A stretch of 29,886 bases of DNA from CAZEQJ01 sp964514385 (lineage in GTDB: Bacteria > Bacteroidota > Bacteroidia > Cytophagales > Cyclobacteriaceae), in the NCBI GenBank assembly GCA_964514385.1, contig CAZEQJ010000036.1, positions 1 through 29,886 on the forward strand. Reading direction: 5' to 3'. Numbering within the stretch: position 1 is the first letter of the stretch; each line of letters opens with the position of its first letter. Positions 17,168 to 24,792 of the stretch are shown here, piece by piece. The position numbers and the translations under genes are program-made. The notes beneath the pieces were generated by a model that made no database searches, was not told the DNA's origin, and worked only from the letters and a program-made list of their open reading frames with translations.

Positions 17168-17877
17168 GCCCGGATCAGGTGATTAAGTAAAATACCGGTA
17201 GCAACACTTACATTCAGCGATTCAGCCTCCCCTATCCTGGGAATAGTCAACCTGCGGTTTATCCGCTTATTGAGATCGATACTCAGTCCGTGGGATTCAC
17301 TTCCCATCACCAGCACAAATGGCTGTCTGGTTTTGGATGTATATAGGTTTTCTCCGTTCAGGTCTGCACCATAGATATCTCCGGAGACCTGCTCAAGAAA
17401 TGCATTCAGGTTTTCATAACGTGGCACTATACGGGTAAAGGAACCCATTGTAGCCTGAATCACTTTAGGGTTGTAGAAATCAACAGCCTCCATGGAGCAT
17501 ACGATCTGACGGATACCAAACCAATCCGCAGTACGAATGATCGTCCCCATGTTTCCCGGGTCCCTGATGTCGTCAAGTATCAATATGTTTTTGCCAAAGT
17601 CAAAAGGAGGTGGATCCATCATTTCCGCTACAGCAATCCCGTAGCTATTGGTTTCCAGTGCTGTAAGCTGATTTAACATGCTGTCATCCACCGATATAAA
17701 TTCATGCTCCCCCTCCAGCGCTATACCTTGCCGGAGAATCAGCATCCGTACCGGTATTTTTGATTTCAGCAGTTCATTAATACCTTTTTCTCCTTCCACA
17801 AGAAAACATCCCTGACGGTATCGGTGTTTTTTTAACCGGAGAGACCTTATAAATTTGACATCGTTTTTAGAAATCAT
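17164..17877 (-). CDS. SpoU/TrmH-family RNA 2'-O-methyltransferase
   Basis: A 237-residue SAM-dependent enzyme that methylates a ribose 2'-OH in rRNA or tRNA. The N-terminal part (about 1-80) is an RNA-binding SpoU substrate-binding domain (FLVEGEKGINELLKSK). The C-terminal SPOUT knot domain shows all three motifs: LDDIRDPGNMGTIIRTADWFG (about 101-121), LVMGSESHGLS (about 188-198) and IPRIGEAESLNVSVATGILL (about 213-232). The substrate cannot be resolved between 23S rRNA (RlmB-like) and tRNA. The ATG at 17877 is preceded, 23 bases upstream, by a perfect Bacteroidota -7 box (TATATTTG, minus strand 17908-17901). It is the first gene of the operon with the MtfA-like peptidase and diverges from tamL; its promoter and the tamL promoter overlap the opposing gene's 5' end. 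Confidence 0.9.
   Translation of the reverse strand: MISKNDVKFIRSLRLKKHRYRQGCFLVEGEKGINELLKSKIPVRMLILRQGIALEGEHEFISVDDSMLNQLTALETNSYGIAVAEMMDPPPFDFGKNILILDDIRDPGNMGTIIRTADWFGIRQIVCSMEAVDFYNPKVIQATMGSFTRIVPRYENLNAFLEQVSGDIYGADLNGENLYTSKTRQPFVLVMGSESHGLSIDLNKRINRRLTIPRIGEAESLNVSVATGILLNHLIRA
17827..17857 (+). promoter_or_regulatory. Candidate promoter for tamL
   Basis: TTTT at 17827-17830, 19 bases, then TAAATTTG at 17850-17857. The second element matches TAnnTTTG exactly and the spacing is right; the first differs from TTTG in its last base. Transcription would start near 17861-17865. It lies inside the 5' end of the divergent methyltransferase gene. It predicts an mRNA that covers the whole tamL signal-peptide region. 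Confidence 0.45.
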
Positions 17878-17892
17878 TTAATCTTTTCAGAG

Positions 17893-20271
17893 ATACTCAG
17901 CAAATATAAATATCAGGGACTAATTGCCGTAGCATCGCTGCTGATGTTTACCTCCTGCGCTCCTTCACGGTTTGTACTTGAGGATGGAGATATATTGCTT
18001 CAAAAGCAAAAAATAAAAGGTAATCAGTCTTTTAGTGCCAATACCCTGGACAATCAATTTGTACAAAAACCAAATCGTCGCATTCCGCTGATCAATTTTC
18101 ATCCCTACTTATGGATTTATACCCTCGGAGACAAGGTGTATAATGAGGAGAAAATAAAAGATAAAATGGAGAAAAAACTCGAGGCTATTACTGTCCGGGA
18201 CAGCACTAATTTGCGGGAGATGAACCGTAAAACCTCCAGATACCAGAAAATAAAAGAAAAATACGAGCAAAAAATTGAGGAGGGAAACCTCTTTATGCGC
18301 ATCGGGGAAGAAAAAGTGCTTTTTGATACGACACTAGCCTCTCAAAGTGCATCACGCCTGTCCCAGTTTTATTATTTAAACGGGTATTTTAACAATAACG
18401 TCGGGTATAATGTAAAGAAAAAGAAAAGGAGAGCCATAATTACCTATGTCATTGACGAAAAAGGACCTTATATTATCGACAGCATGCAGCTGGTGAGTAC
18501 CGATACCACCATAAAAAGCCTAATTCTGCAGAATGAAGACAGCTATCTGCAAAAAGGTGATGCCTATCAGCAGCAAAATTTATCTCGCGAACGAGAGCGT
18601 ATAAGTAACCTCCTGAAGAATAATGGCTTTTTCGGTTTCAATCCGCAATATGTTAACTTTATGGTAGATACTACCTTCGGAGATCATCAGGTAGCCATAC
18701 GTACCATCATCAACAAGCCATATGATGGAAATGACCATCAACGCTACAGAGTTGATTCCATTATCTTTATAACAGATGCGGATATTCAGCTCAGAGGGGT
18801 AGAGCGTGAATATGAATCATATGGTAATGTGACATTCGGGTATTTCGACAACCAGTACAAAAAGAAATTTCTGACACAGCGTATTTTCGTGGAAAAGGAT
18901 GCATGGTATTCGCGTGAAGCAACACTCAACACACAACAGCAGCTGGCCAATATGGATATTTTTAAATTTATCAATATTAACTACGATACCACAGGAGGGC
19001 AGCTTGTAGCCAACATTTTCGCCTCCCCACTACAAAAATATCAAACTACCAATGAGGTTGGCGTTACCGTATCTCAAGGGTTTCCAGGTCCGTTTTATAA
19101 CCTTTCCTTTAAGAACCGCAACCTGTTTCGTGGACTTGAAATATTACAGCTCAACGGACGGGCAGGTATCGAGGGTGTAGCCTCTGCATCTGACCCCGGT
19201 GAGGTGTATCAAAGCTCAGAAATCAGGGCAAACCTGTCTGTTACATTTCCACAGTTTGTGCTGCCCATTAATGAAGAAATCAAGCGCAGACTAGGTCAGA
19301 TAAATCCAAAAACCAATTTTCAGGCCGGCTACAGCTTTACCAACAGACCGGAATACAACCGTACCACCACCAATATTACGTGGGGATACAACTGGCAAAA
19401 CAGAAAGCAAACACAGTACTCCCTCTCACTTTTTGATATAAGTTTTATTAACTCTTCCTTCAAACAGGATCTGTTTCGCGAACGGCTTGAAGCAAGTGGC
19501 AACCTGATCAATGCCTTCAATCCTAGTTTTGTGAGTAAAAATACAGGTGCTATAACCTATAACTTCAATAGCTACGGCCAATATGATAAGGCATCAGCCT
19601 ATCTTCGGATAGCAGCTACAAACGGTGGAAGTTTACTCAATTTTACCGGAACAGACTTTTTATCAGAAAGAGGCCTGGAATATTTTAAATACCTGAAGCT
19701 TAGTTTCGACTTCCGGCGGTTTCTTCCACTTGTATACGATAATATATTCGCCTACCGCATACGGGCAGGGGTGGCTGTGCCGTATGGCACCAATGGTATT
19801 TTACCTTATGAAGAATATTTCTTTGCCGGAGGAAGTAACGGCATCCGGGCCTGGCAACCGCGACGCCTGGGCCCGGGAAATTATGAAGGCTCACGATCGA
19901 CCGATGTCAACAGGATAGAGCAACCGGGTGAAATTGTGCTGGAATCCAGCTTTGAGCTACGCCGTAAGCTGGTAGGGTTTCTGGATGGGGCCTATTTTAT
20001 TGATGTAGGTAATGTATGGACACTGCAGGAGGATGTATCAAGACCCGGCAGTGGATTTGATATCACAGAATTTTACCGTCAGCTGGCAGTTGGTACTGGT
20101 TTAGGGCTGCGCATCGATTTCACGTTCCTTATCCTGAGATTTGACTTCGCAGCGAAGGTAATTGACCCTTCCCGAGGTCGGGGTGATCAGTTTGTTTTGG
20201 ATGAATTATCGTTTGAAAATGGAAATTACTATTCGCCACTGGTGAATATTGGAATAGGTTACCCTTTCTGA
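17893..20271 (+). CDS. tamL: TamL-like Omp85 outer-membrane assembly lipoprotein, atypical start
   Basis: An outer-membrane biogenesis protein of the Omp85/TamA superfamily. The first ATG in frame (17944) would give 775 residues beginning MFTSCAPSR, leaving a lipobox Cys with no signal peptide. The in-frame codons just before it read LSKYKYQGLIAVASLL, a perfect basic-plus-hydrophobic lead into FTSC. No ATG, GTG or TTG occurs in frame between the stop at 17833 and 17944. I therefore place the start at the ATA at 17893 (ATC at 17881 is an alternative), giving a mature Cys near residue 22. POTRA-like domains occupy roughly the first half (repeated 'IDSM/VDSIIF' strands), and the last about 350 residues are the surface-antigen barrel (GGSNGIRAWQPRRLGPG, ending VNIGIGYPF). 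It heads a five-gene run ending at 23822. Product confidence is high; start confidence is low. Confidence 0.85.
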   Translation: MLSKYKYQGLIAVASLLMFTSCAPSRFVLEDGDILLQKQKIKGNQSFSANTLDNQFVQKPNRRIPLINFHPYLWIYTLGDKVYNEEKIKDKMEKKLEAITVRDSTNLREMNRKTSRYQKIKEKYEQKIEEGNLFMRIGEEKVLFDTTLASQSASRLSQFYYLNGYFNNNVGYNVKKKKRRAIITYVIDEKGPYIIDSMQLVSTDTTIKSLILQNEDSYLQKGDAYQQQNLSRERERISNLLKNNGFFGFNPQYVNFMVDTTFGDHQVAIRTIINKPYDGNDHQRYRVDSIIFITDADIQLRGVEREYESYGNVTFGYFDNQYKKKFLTQRIFVEKDAWYSREATLNTQQQLANMDIFKFININYDTTGGQLVANIFASPLQKYQTTNEVGVTVSQGFPGPFYNLSFKNRNLFRGLEILQLNGRAGIEGVASASDPGEVYQSSEIRANLSVTFPQFVLPINEEIKRRLGQINPKTNFQAGYSFTNRPEYNRTTTNITWGYNWQNRKQTQYSLSLFDISFINSSFKQDLFRERLEASGNLINAFNPSFVSKNTGAITYNFNSYGQYDKASAYLRIAATNGGSLLNFTGTDFLSERGLEYFKYLKLSFDFRRFLPLVYDNIFAYRIRAGVAVPYGTNGILPYEEYFFAGGSNGIRAWQPRRLGPGNYEGSRSTDVNRIEQPGEIVLESSFELRRKLVGFLDGAYFIDVGNVWTLQEDVSRPGSGFDITEFYRQLAVGTGLGLRIDFTFLILRFDFAAKVIDPSRGRGDQFVLDELSFENGNYYSPLVNIGIGYPF
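17901..17908 (-). promoter_or_regulatory. Candidate -7 box for the RNA methyltransferase operon
   Basis: The minus strand reads TATATTTG here, an exact TAnnTTTG, placed 23 bases before the methyltransferase ATG. No TTG or TTTG occurs at the expected upstream distance, so only half the promoter is supported. It sits inside the proposed tamL signal-peptide codons. Confidence 0.4.
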
Positions 20272-20312
20272 TGCCATAATGGTCCTTATATTTACAATCT
20301 AAATTGAAATAA

Positions 20313-21200
20313 TTGCAACTCTTTTCCGATATACTCCTTCCGGTATCCCTGGCTATAATCACTGCGGCAATGGGCCTCTCCCTTACCTTTGAAGATTTTA
20401 CAAAGGTATTCGTATTGCCTAAACCTACCCTCACCGGACTTTTTAGTCAAATATTATTATTGCCAGCCATGGCATTTCTTATCGCCTACCTGATTCCTGT
20501 CGATCCTGAATATAAGGTTGGACTGATATTGATAGCAGCCTGTCCCGGCGGTACCACATCAAACCTGGTGACCTTCATACTGAAAGGCCGGCTTGCATTA
20601 TCTATCACATTGACAGCGCTTAACAGCCTGATTATCACCTTTTCCATCCCACTTATTGTGGACCTGGGGCTGAGTACTTTCCTCGGTCAGCATACGGAAT
20701 TTGATATCTCTTTTTGGAATACCCTGTCCAACATCCTGTTTGTGACCCTTATACCCACCATGATTGGTGTGATGTTACGGCGTAAATTTCCCGAATTTGC
20801 CAAAAAGACAAAAAAGCCACTACGATACGTAATGCCGATAATACTGGCCCTGATTTTTGTAGGTGTGATTTTCATTGACAGCAATGGCAGCAAAACCAAT
20901 ATTTTTGATCACATGGAAGTGGTCCCCTACCTGCTGATTTTGAATATCAGTGCCATGATATTGAGCTTCTTCCTCTCCCGAGGGTTAAAATTGAGGGGTA
21001 CAAGCCAATATACCATCGCCATTGAAGTAGGATTGCAGAACAGTACCCTGGCCATATTCGTAGCCAATACTATCATTGGCAGCGATTCGATGACGATGAT
21101 CGCCGTCATTTATGGAGCATTCAGCTTTTTTTCCACACTGATCATTGCCTCCATTATGAAAGTATATGTAGAACACCGCGAAAAGCGCAGACAAAAATGA
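20313..21200 (+). CDS. Bile acid:sodium symporter (BASS) family transporter
   Basis: A 295-residue inner-membrane transporter with about nine to ten helices over its length, with small loops and a basic tail (EHREKRRQK). Family signatures include the N-terminal MGLSLTFEDF and the glycine-rich ACPGGTTSNLVTFILKG near residues 78-94, a conserved substrate/sodium-binding region of the BASS fold, plus EVGLQNSTLAIFV in the second half. The substrate is unknown; relatives carry bile acids, pyruvate, pantothenate or other organic anions with Na+. The start is TTG at 20313, because an in-frame stop at 20310-20312 precludes any upstream start and the first internal ATG would delete the first helix. It lies 41 bases after tamL and its stop overlaps the next gene start by 4 bases (ATGA at 21197-21200). 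Confidence 0.87.
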   Translation: MQLFSDILLPVSLAIITAAMGLSLTFEDFTKVFVLPKPTLTGLFSQILLLPAMAFLIAYLIPVDPEYKVGLILIAACPGGTTSNLVTFILKGRLALSITLTALNSLIITFSIPLIVDLGLSTFLGQHTEFDISFWNTLSNILFVTLIPTMIGVMLRRKFPEFAKKTKKPLRYVMPIILALIFVGVIFIDSNGSKTNIFDHMEVVPYLLILNISAMILSFFLSRGLKLRGTSQYTIAIEVGLQNSTLAIFVANTIIGSDSMTMIAVIYGAFSFFSTLIIASIMKVYVEHREKRRQK

Positions 21201-21862
21201 GAAAATACCTGATCCTGATTTTCCTGACAGCAGCAGCTTCAGCACAGGAGTTGCAGATAGCCAAAATGAAATACAGAGGCGGAGGTGACTGGTACGCCAA
21301 CAAAACAGCATTGCCCAATTTGATTGCCTTTACCAATCAGACCATAGGCACAAGGATCAACCCGCGCGAATCCGTAGTGGAACCCGGCAGCCCTGATCTT
21401 TATCTATTCCCTTATATCTACCTCACAGGACATGGTAACGTCAATTTTTCGAACCAGGAAGCTGAAAACCTCCGAAAATACCTGATGGGAGGTGGCTTTC
21501 TCCATATCGATGATAACTATGGACTTGATCCCTATATTCGGGTAGAAATGAAAAAAGTGTTTCCGGACAAAGACTTTGTTAAAATACCGTTTGACCATCC
21601 TATCTATCATCAGAAGTTTGACTTTAACGAAGGACTGCCCAAAATACACGAACATGATGGCAAGCCACCACAGGGGTTTGGTATCCTGCACGAAGGTAAG
21701 CTTGTGGTGTTTTATACGTATGAATGTGATCTCGGCAATGGCTGGGAAGATCAATCCGTATACAATGATCCGGAGGCACTTCGGATAAAGGCATTACAAA
21801 TGGGCGCCAATATCCTCTCCTACGCCTTTCTTGGCGAAAATAATGCTGTAAATACTCCTTAG
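21197..21862 (+). CDS. DUF4159 domain protein, exported
   Basis: A 221-residue protein with a Sec signal peptide (MRKYLILIFLTAAASAQ). The rest is one DUF4159 domain, recognised from MKYRGGGDWYANKTALPNLI near the start, LYLFPYIYLTGHGNVNFS, the GGGFLHIDDNYG block, and FGILHEGKLVVFYTYECDLGNGWED. The fold resembles class I glutamine amidotransferase-like or ThuA-like domains, in which a conserved glycine-rich turn follows a strand, but no established activity is known for the family. The mature protein would be periplasmic. Translation is coupled to the symporter gene by a 4-base overlap; the repressor gene follows after 9 bases. DUF4159 proteins are common in Bacteroidota, often near membrane or MoxR/von Willebrand clusters; that context is not present here. 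Confidence 0.87.
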   Translation: MRKYLILIFLTAAASAQELQIAKMKYRGGGDWYANKTALPNLIAFTNQTIGTRINPRESVVEPGSPDLYLFPYIYLTGHGNVNFSNQEAENLRKYLMGGGFLHIDDNYGLDPYIRVEMKKVFPDKDFVKIPFDHPIYHQKFDFNEGLPKIHEHDGKPPQGFGILHEGKLVVFYTYECDLGNGWEDQSVYNDPEALRIKALQMGANILSYAFLGENNAVNTP

Positions 21863-21871
21863 TTCATAAGA

Positions 21872-22261
21872 ATGGAAGAAAAAAAACTACGTGAGCTGAC
21901 ACGTGCAGAAGAAGAAATCATGCAGGTGCTGTGGAAGATAGAGAAAGGCTTTGTTCGCAATATTCTTGAGGAATTAAAGGAACCCAGACCTGCCTACAAT
22001 ACTGTATCTACCATCGTCAGGATACTTGAAAAAAAGGGTTTCGTCGGATTTGAAGCACATGGTAAATCCCATGAATATTATCCTTTGGTAGCGAAAGATG
22101 AATATCGCAGGTTTACCCTGAAAAACCTGATCAGTGGTTATTTTGGGGGTTCGTTTCAAAACCTGGTTCGCTTTTTTGCCCATGACAATGACTTGTCCCT
22201 GGAAGAAATTGAAGCGATACTGAAAGAGAAGAATAGCCAGTCAGATAACCCAAAATCATAA
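21872..22261 (+). CDS. BlaI/MecI-type transcriptional repressor
   Basis: A 129-residue winged-helix DNA-binding protein. The family pattern is clear: LTRAEEEIMQVLWKIEKGFVRNILEEL, then PAYNTVSTIVRILEKKGFVGFEAHGKSHEYYPLVAKDEYRRF, and a C-terminal dimerisation helix ending in EEIEAILK. Such repressors dimerise on short dyads and are inactivated by cleavage through the partner BlaR1-type peptidase, encoded 4 bases downstream here. The target genes are unknown: no beta-lactamase lies in the window, and Bacteroidota pairs of this kind usually regulate other functions, possibly their own operon. A TACA-N4-TGTA dyad at 21995-22006 lies inside its own coding sequence and does not have the operator spacing. 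Confidence 0.9.
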   Translation: MEEKKLRELTRAEEEIMQVLWKIEKGFVRNILEELKEPRPAYNTVSTIVRILEKKGFVGFEAHGKSHEYYPLVAKDEYRRFTLKNLISGYFGGSFQNLVRFFAHDNDLSLEEIEAILKEKNSQSDNPKS

Positions 22262-22265
22262 ATCT

Positions 22266-23822
22266 ATGGGATTAATCAATTATTTACTTGAGGTAGTTAT
22301 TTTGTCAGGGATACTTTTTGGTATCTACAAGCTGGGTATCCGGAAAGATACTTTGTTTGCCTACCGCCGCTACCTGCTGCTTGCTATTATATTCATTTCG
22401 ATAGCTGCCCCGTTGTTCCATGTTAGCTTCCCGCAGCCACAGTCTGGTATGGAAAGCGTAGACTCTGCGGTTAACCCGCCAACATCCTATTTGCCGACCC
22501 TGCCGGTTATCAATCAATCCATGCAAGGCGACGCATCCTCTACCTCTACATCCAATTGGGATGTCTGGATATCTGTTTTTATTGGGCTTATTGCTGCTTT
22601 GCTGCTGCTGCGGATGACAATGCAGATAATTCGACTCATGCTCTTTATAAGAAGGAATAAAAACGGATCCTGTGTGATTCAGACAAAAGGCGAATTACCA
22701 ACCTTCGCATTTCTGCATTACATCCTGATCAATGAGAAAGACATTGAAAATAATGTAGCCTATAAGCAAATCTTAGCACACGAAGTAGCCCATATACTGG
22801 ATGGCCATACCTATGAGCGGTTATTCCACACACTACTCTGTAATGTATTCTGGTTCAACCCATTTTTCTGGCTCATTTCAAGAGAAACGGATGAGATCCA
22901 TGAGTTTATTGCTGACCAGAAAGCCATGGCGTATACCACGACCGATCGTTATGAGATGTTGCTCGCCAATCAGGTATTAAGAAGATATGATCTGCTGTTT
23001 GCCAGCCATTTTAATAAATCAATAACCCTAAAGAGAATGAAAATGCTAAAGATTACAACTAAAAATCCCTCCTTCCTCCGTTCGGTAAGTACAAGCCTTT
23101 TAATTATACTGACAGCTGTATTCTTTGCCTGTGAGACAGATAGCGCACTTACAGACATGCTTGCAGACGAAAATAATCTGACCTCACAGGAGCAACTGAA
23201 TAGTAGTGATCCGGTGTTGCTGGAGCTAATGGAAAAATACCCGAAAATCAATGAACTGAATGTGACTAAAGTGTCTACAGTATTTCTTAACAGCAACAGA
23301 GAAGAAATATCTGAATATTTCAGGGAATTAAATGCTCAAAATGCCGTACTGCATTTAAGTATGGATCAGCTGGAGGGAGAAAATGAGGAAGACCAGAAAT
23401 TGAAAATCACTGCCTATATAAGTAACGATGATGAAGCTTTCGACATCGTTGCTGAGATTTCAAAAGCCAGGGCAGCTAAAGCAAAAGAGAACGCTACTTT
23501 TCGCGGAGAGGAAGTATTTCAGATCGTTGAAAATCCTGCAAAATACCCCGGAGGCATTGAAGCATTCTATGACTACGTTTCAAATAACCTGAATTACCCA
23601 CAGCAGGCTGTTGAAAAGGGCATTGAGGGCAGAGTATATGTCGAGTTTATCGTTGCCAAAGACGGTACTATAAATAATGTAACAGCAGTTCGGGGCATCG
23701 GCGCAGGGTGTGACGAAGAAGCCGTCCGTGTTGTAAAGAGTTCACCAAACTGGTCCCCTCCGATGCAACGGGGCAGGGCGGTAAACCAACGCATGATTAT
23801 TCCTATCACATTTAAACTTTAA
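22266..23822 (+). CDS. BlaR1-like M56 sensor peptidase with TonB C-terminal domain
   Basis: A 518-residue inner-membrane protein. Helices at about 5-22, 36-54 and 100-127 precede a cytoplasmic M56 zinc-peptidase domain with HEVAH at 172-176 and DEIHEFIADQKAM, a downstream acidic ligand region. A further helix (about 276-295, ending in a FFACE) leads to a periplasmic region. The C-terminal about 95 residues are a TonB C-terminal domain (YPGGIEAFYDYVSNN to MIIPITFKL, including GRVYVEFIVAKDGTI), which replaces the penicillin-binding sensor of classical BlaR1. The partner BlaI-type gene ends 4 bases upstream. A reasonable inference is signal input through an outer-membrane or periplasmic protein contact, with cleavage of the repressor as output. 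The gene is followed at once by a strong terminator. Confidence 0.88.
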   Translation: MGLINYLLEVVILSGILFGIYKLGIRKDTLFAYRRYLLLAIIFISIAAPLFHVSFPQPQSGMESVDSAVNPPTSYLPTLPVINQSMQGDASSTSTSNWDVWISVFIGLIAALLLLRMTMQIIRLMLFIRRNKNGSCVIQTKGELPTFAFLHYILINEKDIENNVAYKQILAHEVAHILDGHTYERLFHTLLCNVFWFNPFFWLISRETDEIHEFIADQKAMAYTTTDRYEMLLANQVLRRYDLLFASHFNKSITLKRMKMLKITTKNPSFLRSVSTSLLIILTAVFFACETDSALTDMLADENNLTSQEQLNSSDPVLLELMEKYPKINELNVTKVSTVFLNSNREEISEYFRELNAQNAVLHLSMDQLEGENEEDQKLKITAYISNDDEAFDIVAEISKARAAKAKENATFRGEEVFQIVENPAKYPGGIEAFYDYVSNNLNYPQQAVEKGIEGRVYVEFIVAKDGTINNVTAVRGIGAGCDEEAVRVVKSSPNWSPPMQRGRAVNQRMIIPITFKL

Positions 23823-23828
23823 CTCAAT

Positions 23829-23865
23829 AAAAAAGCCCGAAAGACGTCTTCTTTCGGGCTTTTTC
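23829..23865 (+). terminator. Strong intrinsic terminator after the BlaR1-like gene
   Basis: An 11-base stem AGCCCGAAAGA (23834-23844) with TCTTTCGGGCT (23850-23860) is extended by flanking A and T runs, with a 5-base loop, then a T tract with one interruption. It lies 7 bases after the stop codon and should end the tamL to BlaR1 run. The A-rich left flank means it could also work in the other direction. Confidence 0.92.
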
Positions 23866-23874
23866 TTGTTTTTC

Positions 23875-23906
23875 AAAAAAACGTCCCAACACGGGCTGTT
23901 GGGACG
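23875..23906 (-). terminator. Minus-strand intrinsic terminator
   Basis: A 9-base stem CGTCCCAAC (23882-23890) with GTTGGGACG (23898-23906) is followed on the minus strand by a run of seven T (plus-strand A at 23875-23881). It serves a transcript moving leftwards: either the small membrane protein gene at 24204-24701 or the candidate small RNA just beside it. Confidence 0.85.
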
Positions 23907-24002
23907 AAACCTCCTAAGCCAACTATCACTTACCCTACAACACAGGAGGCTAAACAACCAAAACTAATCTGAAAAACTACTACTATTACCTAACCTTATC
24001 TG
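23875..24002 (-). ncRNA. Candidate small RNA
   Basis: The minus strand has an exact TAnnTTTG (TATATTTG, 24013-24006) and, about 100 bases downstream, the terminator hairpin ending at 23875. This would give a transcript of about 125 bases. Inside it, CCUCCU (23949-23944) and AGGAGG (23915-23910) can pair as a second hairpin. No ORF of reasonable length is present. The sequence between is unusual in composition, with almost no C on the transcript strand over 23951-24000. The promoter is incomplete: a TTTTG exists at 24044-24040 but 26 bases from the -7 box, longer than the usual 19. An alternative is a 3' untranslated region of the gene at 24204. Confidence 0.4.
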
Positions 24003-24203
24003 ATACAAATATACGCTGCCGGATTGAGGTAGTTAGTGTCAAAACTTTACGATCCCTACACAGGTATAGTATAGGTCAACTTCTTAATAAAACAGGTCAG
24101 ATTACATGTTAAGGCTGATTATCGACCTGAATTCGGACTTGCATCTATCGATTTTCGATGAATCAATGGAAAGGAATTTACATCTTGTCTCAAATCTTAC
24201 GTC

Positions 24204-24701
24204 TCAGAAGTGACGGCGGTCGAAAATTTCTTTGTAAATGACTGCTTTTCTGGCTTCATCCACATTACGCAATCGCTTTGCCCAGGTGTTTCGGTTGATT
24301 TTACGCACAGCAGGCTCCGACTCTACTTTGCCTATTTTTGTTTTTTTGGCTTCTTCCTCAATGGATATCTGCTCGTCAATAGTTTTAAAGTTTCCCTGTG
24401 ACTTTTCATAAATTTCGCGTGCTGCGTGATCGTCAAATCTCGCTGCCTCTACCTGCTTATCCGGCGTTTTTTGTACTTCCTCTGCCTGTGTAGGGCCTTC
24501 ATCAAACTCCTGTCCCAGTTGCTGAAGTATCTCTTCCAGTGTTGGTCGCTTTTTCTGCCGGTCAGCAGGCTGGGTAGACTGACCTGATGGCTGTCGGGGT
24601 TGTGCAGGTCGCCGGGGTTTATTTTTATCCTTATTGCCAAACAATCGTGCCAGCAAGGGAAGAACAATAAAAAGAATCAGGTATATAATATCAAAATCCA
24701 T
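24204..24701 (-). CDS. Small membrane-anchored protein, unknown function
   Basis: A 165-residue protein from the ATG at 24701. One membrane helix covers about residues 4-21 (DIIYLILFIVLPLLARLF). A basic, proline- and glutamine-rich linker follows (KPRRPAQPRQPSGQSTQ), then a charged helical region with RPTLEEILQQLGQEF and a conserved-looking C-terminal block (WAKRLRNVDEARKAVIYKEIFDRRHF). The topology is probably N-terminal anchor with a cytoplasmic tail. I do not recognise a named family, though similar short proteins with an 'xxAIIYxEIL' tail occur in Bacteroidota. A TTG six bases upstream (24707) is in frame but lies on the promoter -7 box, so the ATG is preferred. The gene diverges from smc and reads towards the minus-strand terminator at 23875. 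Confidence 0.75.
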   Translation of the reverse strand: MDFDIIYLILFIVLPLLARLFGNKDKNKPRRPAQPRQPSGQSTQPADRQKKRPTLEEILQQLGQEFDEGPTQAEEVQKTPDKQVEAARFDDHAAREIYEKSQGNFKTIDEQISIEEEAKKTKIGKVESEPAVRKINRNTWAKRLRNVDEARKAVIYKEIFDRRHF

Positions 24702-24704
24702 GAT

Positions 24705-24734
24705 CAAAAATACAATTTTCCCGGTGGAATCAAA
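24705..24734 (-). promoter_or_regulatory. Promoter for the gene at 24701, three bases before its ATG
   Basis: On the minus strand TTTG (24734-24731), 18 bases, and TATTTTTG (24712-24705) match both consensus elements. The box ends three bases before the ATG (24701-24699). Transcription should start at or inside the start codon, which implies a leaderless or nearly leaderless mRNA. Confidence 0.65.
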
Positions 24735-24761
24735 TGCCTGACATGAATAATCATTTTACAC

Positions 24762-24792
24762 TTTGGGCCGACCATAATTCGCCATATATTTG
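24762..24792 (+). promoter_or_regulatory. Promoter for smc
   Basis: TTTG (24762-24765), 19 bases, and TATATTTG (24785-24792) match the Bacteroidota consensus exactly in both elements and spacing. Transcription would begin near 24796-24800, leaving a leader of about 14-18 bases before the smc ATG at 24814. This also rules out a longer reading frame that would start with TTG at 24790, inside the box. Confidence 0.75.

Larger units (their letters stand above)
23823..24203. other. 381-base region without protein genes
   Basis: Between the convergent genes ending at 23822 and 24204 I find two back-to-back terminators (23829-23865 and 23875-23906) and a candidate minus-strand RNA (23875-24002). 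The stretch from 24014 to 24203 shows only minor dyads (CAGGTC/GACCTG near 24093-24130 and ATCGATTTTCGAT near 24150) and nothing I can name. Confidence 0.6.

Noticed and set aside
20286..20293. TATATTTA as a promoter for the BASS transporter.
   Set aside because: One mismatch at the key final G and no TTTG element at the right distance; the gene is more simply co-transcribed with tamL.
21995..22006. TACA-N4-TGTA dyad as BlaI operator.
   Set aside because: It lies inside the repressor coding sequence and its central spacing differs from known BlaI/MecI operators (TACA-N2-TGTA).
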